DNA of 37,649 nucleotides from positions 1-37,649 of the forward strand of contig CAZPSL010000217.1 in NCBI GenBank assembly GCA_964589145.1, written 5' to 3'. Source of the DNA: UBA11858 sp964589145 (GTDB taxonomy: Bacteria > Chloroflexota > Anaerolineae > Anaerolineales > UBA11858). A program made the translations under genes and the position numbers. Shown here piece after piece: positions 15,282 through 23,077 of this stretch (within the stretch, counting starts at the first letter, position 1; each line of letters opens with the position of its first letter). Below the pieces are notes generated by a model that was given only the letters and a program-made list of their open reading frames with translations, searched no databases and was not told the DNA's origin.

Positions 15282-16922
15282 ATGCCCCGCAAAGATTACA
15301 CCGCCCTCTTCCTGCTGGCTCTGCTGCTGCGCGTCGGCGTGGCGTGGGTACAGCACAGCCCCGGCTTCATGGATGCCGAGTATTACTTCATCGGCGGGCA
15401 GGCGCTGGCGCAGGGGGAGGGCTTCAACGAGCAAATTTTGTGGAACTACCTCGACGACCCCGACGGGCTGCCGCACCCCTCGCACGGCTACTGGATGCCG
15501 CTGGCTTCGATGCTCGCCGCCCTGGGGATGTGGATTGCCCGCAGCCCCGGATTTGAGGCCGCCCAATGGGTGTTCGTGCTGATTGGGAGCCTCTTCCCGC
15601 CGCTGACCGCCGCTTTGGGGTACGCGTTCACCCGCAGCCGTCTCTCGGCCTGGATTTCGGGCGGGATTGCCGTTCTCGCAGGGTTTTACCTGCCCTTTTT
15701 CACCACCACCGAAACCTTCGGGCTGTATGCCGTGCTGGGGGCGGCCTTTTTCCTCCTGCTGCCCGCATCCCGCCACGGAGACGCGGAACGCGCGGAGAAA
15801 CACCGCGCTGCGGCAAGTTTTCTCGTCCCGCTTGCTCTGGGGCTTATCGCCGGGCTGATGCACCTCGCCCGCGCGGAGGGCCTTCTCTGGCTGGGGTTCG
15901 CGATGTTGGGCGCACTGCTGGCTCCGCCTTCGCAGCGCGCAAGTTCCCCGCGCTCCAGGGGACTGAAGGGAAAAGCGGGGGGCGCGCTCTCCCGCATTCT
16001 GCTGGTGCTCGCCGGTTACGCGCTGGTGATGCTGCCCTGGTTCTGGCGCAATATGAGCGTCTTTGGTGCGCCGCTGGCGCCCGGCGGGAGCCGCGCCCTG
16101 TGGCTGACCGACTACAACGAACTGTTCATCTACCCCGCCAGTCTGCTGACCTTCGAGCGCTGGTGGGCTTCCGGGCTGAGCGCCATCCTCGATGCCCGGC
16201 TGTGGGCGCTGGGGCAGAACCTCCAGCGGGCGCTCGCGGAGCAGGGGATGATCTTCCTCGCCCCGTTCATCCTGCTCGGATTGTGGGCGCGCCGCCGCGA
16301 TTTCCGCGTTCAGATGGCGGCGCTGATCTGGCTGGTGAACTTCGCCCTGATGACGCTGGTTTTCCCCTGCCAGGGTGCGCGCGGCGGATTTTTCCACGCC
16401 AGCGCGGCGCTGCTGCCCGTTTTCTGGGCGGTCGCTCCCCTCGGGCTGGAGCGCGTGCTCGCCTGGGTGGTGCAGCGCCGTCCATCGTGGCAACTCCAGC
16501 GGGCGCGGAAAATGTTCTTCGGAGCGCTGCTGGCTTTCGTGGTGCTGTTCACAGCCTTTGCCGCGGGGGCGAAACTGCTCCCCCAAGGGGAAACCCCCGC
16601 CCGCTGGGAGCAAAACCGCCGCACTTACCAGGCTCTGGAAGCCGCGCTCACCGCCTTTGATCCCGCACCCGCTGACGTTGTGCTGACCATCAACCCGCCG
16701 GGTTACTTTGCCTACACGCAGCGTCCCGCCATCGCCATCCCCGACGGAACACCCGCAACCGTGCTGGAAGTCGCCGACCGCTACGGCGCGCGCTACCTGC
16801 TGCTGGAAGAATCCCACCCTGAGGGGCTGAACGCGCTCTACGCAGCGCCGGAAAATCCCCCCTCCGGGCTGGCGTACCTGACAACGGCAGCAGGAACGCA
16901 TGTATTTCAGGTGACAAGGTAA
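15282..16922 (+). CDS. GT-C-fold glycosyltransferase-like membrane protein (GT39/ArnT type)
   Basis: The 546-residue polytopic protein has about ten to eleven transmembrane segments followed by a soluble C-terminal domain (about 440-546). The first external loop begins SPGFMDAEYYFIGGQALAQGEGF; Asp31 in MDAEYY matches the acidic residue of GT-C enzymes that use lipid-linked sugars. The likely role is sugar transfer to an envelope or protein acceptor; the acceptor is unknown. Two cytoplasmic-looking loops (about 163-178 SRHGDAERAEKHRAAA and 217-234 SQRASSPRSRGLKGKAGG) are charged and encoded by repetitive GC-rich words, as if repeat DNA had entered in frame. There is no visible ribosome site; an octamer repeat array lies immediately upstream. 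Confidence 0.78.
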   Translation: MPRKDYTALFLLALLLRVGVAWVQHSPGFMDAEYYFIGGQALAQGEGFNEQILWNYLDDPDGLPHPSHGYWMPLASMLAALGMWIARSPGFEAAQWVFVLIGSLFPPLTAALGYAFTRSRLSAWISGGIAVLAGFYLPFFTTTETFGLYAVLGAAFFLLLPASRHGDAERAEKHRAAASFLVPLALGLIAGLMHLARAEGLLWLGFAMLGALLAPPSQRASSPRSRGLKGKAGGALSRILLVLAGYALVMLPWFWRNMSVFGAPLAPGGSRALWLTDYNELFIYPASLLTFERWWASGLSAILDARLWALGQNLQRALAEQGMIFLAPFILLGLWARRRDFRVQMAALIWLVNFALMTLVFPCQGARGGFFHASAALLPVFWAVAPLGLERVLAWVVQRRPSWQLQRARKMFFGALLAFVVLFTAFAAGAKLLPQGETPARWEQNRRTYQALEAALTAFDPAPADVVLTINPPGYFAYTQRPAIAIPDGTPATVLEVADRYGARYLLLEESHPEGLNALYAAPENPPSGLAYLTTAAGTHVFQVTR

Positions 16923-17061
16923 ACCGGAATTCGGAAAGTGTCGAGTCCCCGCAGGCGTGAAAATATGGCTGCCGCAAAACCAGGGTGCAACCTAACCCGG
17001 ATTGTGTTTTGGAAGCAATGAGATCTCCTGCGGGCTTCAGGCTCCGCAGGGAAGTCAGGAC

Positions 17062-17078
17062 TTTCGCGCAGAGCGAAA
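17062..17078 (+). repeat. TTTCGC-N5-GCGAAA hairpin (family C, copy 1) before the first kinase gene
   Basis: Six-base arms around GCAGA lie 24 bases upstream of ATG 17103. The same hairpin type recurs at 20971-20995 and 33072-33086. Confidence 0.65.
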
Positions 17079-17102
17079 AATCCCAAAGATACAGAAACGG
17101 GT

Positions 17103-18845
17103 ATGGATACCACCAATCAGCAACTCGATCAGGCCATTGAATCTATCCACAACCACAGCATGTTGCATGCTTTTCTGCTGCTGTTCAGCCACCTTGTTCA
17201 CCAGCAAACCAATTTGCAAGGGGTTTTGTCCGTCACACTGGAACAAGCCATCAACGGCATCCAATCGATTGGCGGGGAGATATGGCTTGCTGGCGAGGAT
17301 GAGCAATTGTCGCTTCGGGGCTCATCGTATTCGGCTGCGGCATTGCAATTGCAGCAATGCCAACAGCGGGAACAAATTGCCCGTGCAATTGCCGCAAACA
17401 GAACAACGCAGCAACTTGCACTCCAGCACGGGGAATTTCTGGGGCTGGGCACGCCCCTGCTACATGCCGACAAATTGCTGGGGGCTCTGATTTTGTATAC
17501 GCAGAGCCGGCAGCCTTTTGACAAAAGTGCGCCCTCTTTCCTGGAGAATCTGGCCGTTCTTGCTGCGCCAGTGCTAGAATCGATGCAATTGCAAGAGAAA
17601 CTCCGCGAGCATATTGCCCGTCAGCGTGTGCTGCTGGAGATGAGCCGCCAGGTTTCGGACGGGTTGAGTACAGAGGAGATACTCCAACGCGCCCTGCAAT
17701 GGGCAAACCGGCTGTGCCCGATGGAAATCGGCCTGATTGGCCTTTACCAGGTTGATTCTCAAACGCTGCATTCGATTTATTCCTTTGGAGTGCCAGACTG
17801 CGAACAGCGTTTTATTTCGTTAAACGAATTCAAAAATCTGCAAACTGCCGTCCGGGAGCAAAAGGCGGTTCTGGTTGATGTTTTGGAGCACACTTGCGAG
17901 CATGTTGACGCGCGGTATCAGCAATGGCTGGCACGCATTCGGCAGATGGTTGTGCTGCCTGTGGTTTATCATCAGAATGTTTTGGCTGTTTTTGTGCTGG
18001 CAAACAAGTTTGATGGCGAATTCACTGCGAACGATCTGGATGTTTTGAGCATTGCAGCAAAAGTTGCCGCTATTGCGCTCAATAATGCCACGCTTTACGA
18101 ACATACACTGCGCCTGATGAACGACAGCAGACAGATACATCAACTGGCTATCCAGCACGAACGGCTGGCAATTGTCGGGCGGCTGATGCGCAGCCTGGCA
18201 CACGAAATCAACAATCCACTCCAGGCTGTGCGCGGGGCAGCAAGCCTGGCAGAGGAAGATATCGAAAGCCCGGAAGATCTGCGACTCTATTTTGACATCA
18301 TCCACCGGGAAACCGAACGCGTGATTCAACTTCTGGAACGGATGCGCAATATTTACCGGGAAAGCGATGCTCCCGATTGGGTAAACATCAACCAGGTGGT
18401 GCAAAACATCATCAAACTCTCGCGGAAAGAACTAAACTGGCAGCAAACCCAACTGGTTACCAGCCTGTCCCCCGACCCGCCCGTTGTGTGGGGGTATAAC
18501 GGGCAACTCCACATTGCCCTTCTCAACCTTCTTTTGAGTCTCAACAATCTGATCGCACAAACAACGTACGATACTCTATACCTGAAAACTTATGCCAATT
18601 CGCAAAATGTTTACATTGTGATGGCTGTACAATCTCCCTTTGGCGATTGGAAACGGTTTCTTGGCAAAGGCGAATCGGAGGATATTTCAGAAATGGGGTT
18701 TGGGTTACAATTCAGCAAGGAGATCGTCGAATCTCACCAGGGAAGCATTCATATCAGAGAAACTCCCGCGTACAACAGTATCGTCATTAGGCTGCCACGC
18801 GATCTTTCGCGGGAATCGCACGGGCAAAGGCTGCACAAACCATGA
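17103..18845 (+). CDS. GAF-domain sensor histidine kinase with degenerate ATP-binding domain
   Basis: The 580-residue soluble protein has no transmembrane segment. Two GAF-like sensory modules cover about 25-165 and 175-335, followed by a DHp domain with H-box LAHEINNPLQAV (phospho-accepting His367) and a CA domain from about 455. The CA domain is abnormal: the N-box region reads NLLLSLNNL, the G1 box (normally DxGxG) is missing in VQSPFGDWKRFLGKGES, while a G2-like GFGLQFSKEIVESHQG (532-547) is kept. It may not bind ATP normally, or may act mainly as a phosphatase or scaffold. It overlaps the downstream response-regulator gene by 4 bases (ATGA), so the pair is translationally coupled. The ribosome site is weak. 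Confidence 0.85.
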   Translation: MDTTNQQLDQAIESIHNHSMLHAFLLLFSHLVHQQTNLQGVLSVTLEQAINGIQSIGGEIWLAGEDEQLSLRGSSYSAAALQLQQCQQREQIARAIAANRTTQQLALQHGEFLGLGTPLLHADKLLGALILYTQSRQPFDKSAPSFLENLAVLAAPVLESMQLQEKLREHIARQRVLLEMSRQVSDGLSTEEILQRALQWANRLCPMEIGLIGLYQVDSQTLHSIYSFGVPDCEQRFISLNEFKNLQTAVREQKAVLVDVLEHTCEHVDARYQQWLARIRQMVVLPVVYHQNVLAVFVLANKFDGEFTANDLDVLSIAAKVAAIALNNATLYEHTLRLMNDSRQIHQLAIQHERLAIVGRLMRSLAHEINNPLQAVRGAASLAEEDIESPEDLRLYFDIIHRETERVIQLLERMRNIYRESDAPDWVNINQVVQNIIKLSRKELNWQQTQLVTSLSPDPPVVWGYNGQLHIALLNLLLSLNNLIAQTTYDTLYLKTYANSQNVYIVMAVQSPFGDWKRFLGKGESEDISEMGFGLQFSKEIVESHQGSIHIRETPAYNSIVIRLPRDLSRESHGQRLHKP

Positions 18846-19630
18846 CGAAACATCCGGCACGCATCCTGGTTGTAGATGATGAACCTTCGGTTCGCATTGT
18901 ATTGCAACGTATTCTGCAAAAACAGTACCACGTTGAAACGGCGGGCGGGGGAGAAGAAGCCCTGCAAAAACTGGCTGCGAACGCGTATGATGTGATCTTG
19001 CTTGATCTGAAAATGAAGAAAATCGAGGGGCTGGATGTGCTGAAGGCGGCCCGGCAAAAAGACCCGGAGATTATCGTAATTATTCTGACGGCTTACGGGG
19101 CGCTGGAAAGCGCAGTGGCAGCCCTGCGGCTGGGCGCGTTTGATTATATTTTCAAACCCGCTGCCCCGGATATGCTGCGGGAGCGGGTGGCTGAGGGGCT
19201 TCGGCAGCGCAGCCGCGCCTTGCAGCAACGCGCCCTGCTTCGGCAGATTGCATCGCTCAAGGAAACCCTGGAGGCCATAGAAAACTCACAAGGCACTGAA
19301 GCGATGCCGCATAACGAAAACCGTTTTCTGCATTCCGGGCCAGTGACCATTGACCGCTACCACCGCACCGCACTGTTTAAGGGGCGGCCGCTGCGCCTGA
19401 CCACCGCCGAATTTGATGTTCTGCTTTGCCTGGTTCAGTCAAGCCCCGAACCGCTCGAAGCACGCGCCCTGGTGCAATGTGCGCTGGGATACGAGGAAAC
19501 CCCCATGGAGGCCCGCCGGATTATTAAATGGCACATCCACCGTTTGCGGCGCAAGATAGAACCCGATCCGGCTAATCCTGTCTACATCAAAACCATTCGT
19601 TCACGCGGCTACCTTTGGTCGGGAGAGTAG
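18842..19630 (+). CDS. response regulator with receiver and OmpR-type winged-helix DNA-binding domain
   Basis: The 262-residue product pairs with the preceding kinase. The receiver domain (1-120) has the acidic pair Asp12-Asp13, phospho-acceptor Asp55, Thr83 and Lys105. A ~45-residue coiled-coil-like linker (LRQRSRALQQRALLRQIASLKETLEAIENS) precedes a C-terminal winged helix (about 165-262) with LTTAEFDVLLCLV, WHIHRLRRKIEPDPANPVYIKTIRSRGYLW, the classic Trans_reg_C pattern. It should bind DNA when phosphorylated and is the only clear DNA-binding regulator in the cluster. Its target may be the cluster itself (inference). Confidence 0.93.
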   Translation: MTKHPARILVVDDEPSVRIVLQRILQKQYHVETAGGGEEALQKLAANAYDVILLDLKMKKIEGLDVLKAARQKDPEIIVIILTAYGALESAVAALRLGAFDYIFKPAAPDMLRERVAEGLRQRSRALQQRALLRQIASLKETLEAIENSQGTEAMPHNENRFLHSGPVTIDRYHRTALFKGRPLRLTTAEFDVLLCLVQSSPEPLEARALVQCALGYEETPMEARRIIKWHIHRLRRKIEPDPANPVYIKTIRSRGYLWSGE

Positions 19631-19659
19631 GGGGGACAATTACAGGGGTGGGGGCCGGG

Positions 19660-19726
19660 GGAAATGTTGCCACAGCATGTCAAAACAGATCAGGTTTGCT
19701 GCATAGCGTTTTTTTCGGATAGACTC
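19660..19726 (-). repeat. partial copy of the terminal-inverted-repeat element (MITE 1)
   Basis: Read on the minus strand it aligns base for base with 24546-24612 (shared words TTTTGACATGCTG and GGCAACAT), with mostly transition differences. The copy ends near the stop of the response-regulator gene, so the other terminus is missing. Confidence 0.7.
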
Positions 19727-19888
19727 GTTCTCCTTCGCAGCGGGTTCTGTCGGTCAACCAGGCCACCAACCAACCTATCCTAACCCTTGCTAACGGCACA
19801 AATGCTATTTTCTGGTATTCTGGCAGTACTGTTACCCGCGGCAGTAAACGCGGCGGTTTTCCAGACAGTGCAAAACTACCGGCGCTGC

Positions 19889-19947
19889 CGCTGAAACGCA
19901 GGGAATATGGTACTTTACGCGTGCTTCGCACGCATAAACACCACAAA
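19889..19947 (-). repeat. 59-bp hairpin-bearing interspersed repeat (family D, copy 1)
   Basis: Read on the minus strand: TTGTGGTGTTT, a GCGTGC...GCACGC hairpin, then GCGTTTCAGCG. The same order occurs on the plus strand at 23936-23995. Confidence 0.7.
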
Positions 19948-20021
19948 CCATTATTCAGAGCAAAAATCCTGTTCTCAACAAGTCGCTGTTCCCCGCCGCC
20001 TGAGCGCACTGGAGCCGCAGT

Positions 20022-20936
20022 ATGGACAACAAGAAAATTCTCCTGGTGGATGACGAGCCTGATGTGTTAGCCATTCTCAAGAGAAGTTTGCAAAAACTGG
20101 GGCACAATTACGAAATCGCTACCGCGCTGGACGGGAAAGATGCCCTGGTTTTACTGCAAAACCAGCCTTTCGATTTGGTTATCACCGATTACAAGATGGC
20201 CGGGCTGAACGGGATTGAACTGCTGGAGCATATTCGGGAGTTGCAGCCGGAAACGCGTGTTATTTTGATTACAGCCTACGGCAGCGACTCGGTGGAAACG
20301 CAGGCACGCCGCTTGCAGGCTTATGAATACCTCACAAAGCCGCTGGAAATCGGGACTTTTCGTCAGGTGGTACAACAAGCCCTGGGGAACTTCGCAATCA
20401 GCCAGCCAGGGATTTTGGTACTTTCGGATGACCGTTATCGAAAGGTGGATGCGCTGCTCACCAAACTGGAACAGGATATCGGTGCGTTCGGCATTTTGCT
20501 GGTCAACGCTTCCGGGCAGACCATTTTGCGGCGCGGGAAAATTGACGATTTCCCGGTAGAGGAGGTCGTCACCCTGATGAGCGGCGGAATTGCCACACTT
20601 ACCGAAGCCGGTGAGGTACTGGATGGGTTTGATAATGCAGTCAATTTTGCCTACCGTGAAGGAAAGCAATATGATCTTTACGGGCTGAACATCGGAAAAT
20701 CGCTGCTGCTCATCATGTTTATCAGCCGTTCCGAGTATAGCAGCCCGCTGGGTTCGGTGTGGTATTACGCCCGCAAGGCCGCCGACCACCTTCGAGAAAC
20801 ACTGGGCGAAACGGAACAAGTTGAAGCCGAGCAGTTTCTCAACCAGAACTTCGAGCAAGAACTCAATAGCGAGTTGGATGATCTGTTCGGATTGACTACA
20901 TCCGGGATGACAAGTGAACCACCCTCAACCGGGTAA
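20022..20936 (+). CDS. response regulator with C-terminal roadblock/LC7-like domain
   Basis: The 304-residue cytoplasmic protein joins a receiver (1-125: Asp10-Asp11, phospho-acceptor Asp56, Thr84, Lys106) to a roadblock/LC7-like domain (about 140-262; FGILLVNASGQTILRRGK is the typical 'xxxDxxGxxL' strand-turn). Roadblock proteins form dimers that bind Ras-like GTPases such as MglA, where they act as GTPase activators or scaffolds. The fusion suggests that phosphorylation controls the MglA-type GTPase encoded two genes later. The C-terminal tail (263-304) is acidic and disordered-looking, with ELDDLFG near 284-290; a similar tail, ALDDIWN, ends the next protein. ATG 20022 follows GGAG nine bases upstream. 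Confidence 0.82.
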   Translation: MDNKKILLVDDEPDVLAILKRSLQKLGHNYEIATALDGKDALVLLQNQPFDLVITDYKMAGLNGIELLEHIRELQPETRVILITAYGSDSVETQARRLQAYEYLTKPLEIGTFRQVVQQALGNFAISQPGILVLSDDRYRKVDALLTKLEQDIGAFGILLVNASGQTILRRGKIDDFPVEEVVTLMSGGIATLTEAGEVLDGFDNAVNFAYREGKQYDLYGLNIGKSLLLIMFISRSEYSSPLGSVWYYARKAADHLRETLGETEQVEAEQFLNQNFEQELNSELDDLFGLTTSGMTSEPPSTG

Positions 20937-20970
20937 AGAACATTCCAAAGCAAGGGGGCTCACAGAATTG

Positions 20971-20995
20971 GGGTTTTCGCTCAGAGCGAAAACCC
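20971..20995 (+). repeat. GGGTTTTCGC hairpin (family C, copy 2)
   Basis: GGGTTTTCGC and GCGAAAACCC pair perfectly over 10 bases around TCAGA. It lies between the receiver-roadblock gene and the next gene and has no T run. Confidence 0.75.
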
Positions 20996-21058
20996 TGGAA
21001 GCGGCAGCCCTTTTTCCCTGGGGACTGCTGCAAGCGCAAAAATGCGCAGGAGGCCGCG

Positions 21059-21634
21059 ATGCCATTGCATGAAACCGCTGATATGAACCGTAATTTCCTT
21101 ATCTTGCGCAGCGGACTGACCATCTATCCATCCCAGGATCAAGCCATTGACCATATTCTGGCAAAGATGCTGCGAGACATTCCGGCGCGGTTTGCCCTGC
21201 TTTGCGATGTGAGCGGGCAGGTAATTTCCGTTCGCGGTGACCGGGCGGGGGTCGAACCGGTTGCACTGGGCTCGCTGGTGGCCGGAGATTTGGCCGCCAG
21301 CCAGGAAATTGCCCGTATGTTAGGCGAATATCAGGCTTATCAGATCACCCTGCGGGAAGGAAAAGCCGCCCACACCTTCATCGCCGAGGCCGGAGCCTAC
21401 CTGGCGCTCTTGGTGCAAGTTGCCGCCGATGTACCGTTAGGCTGGGCGCGGATGCTGATTTTGAAAAACGCCCAGGAACTGGCCGCTATTGTGGAAACGC
21501 TCCCCGAAGAGTTGAAAACCGAATCCGATGCTCCCGTTCCTCAGGCCGCCGAATCCATGTTTTCAGACAGCGACAACTTGTCAGAAATGTTCGGTAACGC
21601 ATTGGATGATATTTGGAACAGCGAAACTCATTAA
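21059..21634 (+). CDS. roadblock/LC7-like domain protein
   Basis: The 191-residue cytoplasmic protein has a roadblock-like domain at about 25-145 (RFALLCDVSGQVISVRGD, LAASQEIARML, AHTFIAEAGAYLALLVQV, WARMLILKNAQELAAI). A long acidic tail follows (150-191) ending NLSEMFGNALDDIWNSETH. Fold and context suggest that it dimerises with other roadblock proteins or binds the MglA-type GTPase encoded just downstream; that is inference. The tail resembles that of the receiver-roadblock protein (LDDLFG / LDDIWN), which suggests a conserved docking or modification peptide. ATG 21059 follows AGGAGG. Confidence 0.75.
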   Translation: MPLHETADMNRNFLILRSGLTIYPSQDQAIDHILAKMLRDIPARFALLCDVSGQVISVRGDRAGVEPVALGSLVAGDLAASQEIARMLGEYQAYQITLREGKAAHTFIAEAGAYLALLVQVAADVPLGWARMLILKNAQELAAIVETLPEELKTESDAPVPQAAESMFSDSDNLSEMFGNALDDIWNSETH

Positions 21635-21735
21635 ACCTGAATGCGGATAGGAACAAGCAAATGAGAACGACGGTGTTTCCCCCCACCCAACCCTCCCCAG
21701 CCCGCCCTCCGCTCGTTATCCGCAATTCAGATTAA
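21631..21735. mobile_element. 105-bp MITE-like element with terminal inverted repeats
   Basis: TTAAACCTGAATGCGGATA (21631-21649) and, read inverted, TTAATCTGAATTGCGGATA (21717-21735) form an imperfect terminal repeat. The interior includes a C-rich block (GTGTTTCCCCCCACCC) like those at 9724 and 24607. It begins inside the stop codon of the roadblock gene and has no coding capacity. Confidence 0.55.
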
Positions 21736-21773
21736 TTGCCTGTGAGCAAATCCCGCTTGAACAGAGAAATGGC

Positions 21774-22430
21774 ATGTACATCAACTGGCAACTCCGTGAA
21801 CTCAACCTCAAAATTGTTTACTATGGGCCTGCACTGAGCGGCAAAACCACAAACCTGGAAAAAATCTACCGCAAGGTGCCCGCAAACCACCGCAGCGATC
21901 TGGTATCGCTAAAAACCTATGAGGACCGCACCCTGTTTTTTGACTTTTTGCAACTTGAACTGGGAAAAATCAGCGGATTAACGCCCAAACTGCAACTTTA
22001 CACCGTACCCGGGCAGGCCTATTACGAAGCCAGCCGGAAACTTGTTCTGCGCGGGACAGACGGCGTTGTTTTCGTAGCCGATTCCGACCCGACCCGAATG
22101 CGGGATAATCTGGAAGCGTGGCGCAATATGAAACACCACCTGCAAAGTTTCCGCCTCGCACTGGATGACATTGCCCTGGTTGTTCAGTTTAACAAACAGG
22201 ATTTACCCAACGCACTCGACCCGATTATTTACAAACCGCTAATGAACCTGGAAAAATACCCTGTTTTTACGGCAATTGCTATTGAAGGAAAAGGCGTTTT
22301 TGAAACACTCAAGGCAATCACGCAGGGTGTTGTGGCCCGCGTGCAACAATGCAGCCGCCAGGAGCAGCCCGCAGTTCGCCCCTCGGCTGCCCGCCCTGAA
22401 CAGACATTGGCGCGGTCAGCCCTGCAATGA
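21774..22430 (+). CDS. MglA-type small Ras-like GTPase
   Basis: The 218-residue cytoplasmic GTPase should act as a nucleotide-controlled switch. Motifs: G1 GPALSGKTTN (18-27), the MglA-specific DRTLFFDFL (51-59) with an intrinsic-arginine candidate Arg52, G3 TVPGQ (77-81, with P-G-Q in place of D-x-x-G as in the MglA family), and G4 NKQD (140-143). The C-terminal tail beyond ~190 (QQCSRQEQPAVRPSAARPEQ) is extra to the core fold. In Myxococcus and Thermus, MglA with its roadblock partner MglB sets cell polarity; in Chloroflexota the role is unknown. Here it is surrounded by four roadblock-domain genes. No strong ribosome site is seen upstream of ATG 21774. Confidence 0.92.
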   Translation: MYINWQLRELNLKIVYYGPALSGKTTNLEKIYRKVPANHRSDLVSLKTYEDRTLFFDFLQLELGKISGLTPKLQLYTVPGQAYYEASRKLVLRGTDGVVFVADSDPTRMRDNLEAWRNMKHHLQSFRLALDDIALVVQFNKQDLPNALDPIIYKPLMNLEKYPVFTAIAIEGKGVFETLKAITQGVVARVQQCSRQEQPAVRPSAARPEQTLARSALQ

Positions 22431-22519
22431 GAGCGGACAGGTATGCGGATAAAAGACATCAACCCGCCCGGTCCCCATGCAAAAACCAAGCAGCCGCACA
22501 GGAACCTGCCTCGCCCGCG

Positions 22520-22575
22520 CTCACCCCGGCTCATCCTGGAGCCGGGAGGCCCGGCCTGTGCGATGACGGGGTGAG
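22520..22575. repeat. nested REP-like hairpin between the GTPase and the next roadblock gene
   Basis: CTCACCCCG (22520-22528) pairs with CGGGGTGAG (22567-22575), and inside it CCGGCTC pairs with GAGCCGG around ATCCTG. The 207-base gap (22431-22637) otherwise contains no gene. Confidence 0.7.
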
Positions 22576-22637
22576 GGAAACCGCGCAGACTTGTTTTGCA
22601 GCATCCGCCCACCCCCCATCGAGAGATTAAGCGAACG

Positions 22638-23033
22638 ATGAAACCAACATCCATTCCAAGCACCGGCTCTTCTCAAATCAGCAAAATTCTGTCCGAAATG
22701 AATGCGGCTGGCAACTTCCCCATTGCCATCGTCACCGATCAGCACGGTTTTCCTCTGGCTTCGGCATTCAACCAGGGAGAAGATCCGGAGACCCAGTCCG
22801 CCGTGGTTGCGCTTATTCAGAAAACCGCGCTTCAAACGGAAATGCAACTGGGAATGGGGCAAACCGACGAAATCAGTTTGTTTGATGCACAAGGCCGCCG
22901 GTTGGTCTGCCGCCCATTTGATGCCAACGGGTACCGTCTGATTCTGGCAGTACAAATTTCAGACCGGCACCAATCGTACCGACGGCTTACCAACAAGGCC
23001 ATTCGGGAAATCAAGCGTGCCTGGAAATTGTAA
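22638..23033 (+). CDS. small roadblock/LC7 domain protein (MglB-like)
   Basis: The 131-residue protein consists of one roadblock domain: helix SSQISKILSEMNAAG, then FPIAIVTDQHGFPLASAF, the helix ETQSAVVALIQKTALQTEM, strands EISLFDAQGRRLVCRPFDANGYRLILAVQI, and a C-terminal helix. It is the closest in the cluster to a free-standing MglB-type GTPase partner and lies right behind the MglA-type gene. I took ATG 22638; the longer frame to 22596 translates spacer sequence. The ribosome site is weak. Confidence 0.8.
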   Translation: MKPTSIPSTGSSQISKILSEMNAAGNFPIAIVTDQHGFPLASAFNQGEDPETQSAVVALIQKTALQTEMQLGMGQTDEISLFDAQGRRLVCRPFDANGYRLILAVQISDRHQSYRRLTNKAIREIKRAWKL

Positions 23034-23077
23034 CCGGGTGACCCCTCCCATCAAACCGGAACTGGAGGAACACATTT

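Larger units (their letters stand above)
19631..20021. other. 391-bp gap with two interspersed repeat copies
   Basis: No gene is visible. Bases 19660-19726 are a partial minus-strand copy of the MITE at 24546-24736; its end reads GAGTCTATCCGAAAAAAACG on the minus strand. Bases 19889-19947 are a minus-strand copy of the repeat at 23936-23995, with a GCGTGC-TTC-GCACGC hairpin inside. The middle holds mixed sequence that probably includes the promoter of the next gene. Confidence 0.65.
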
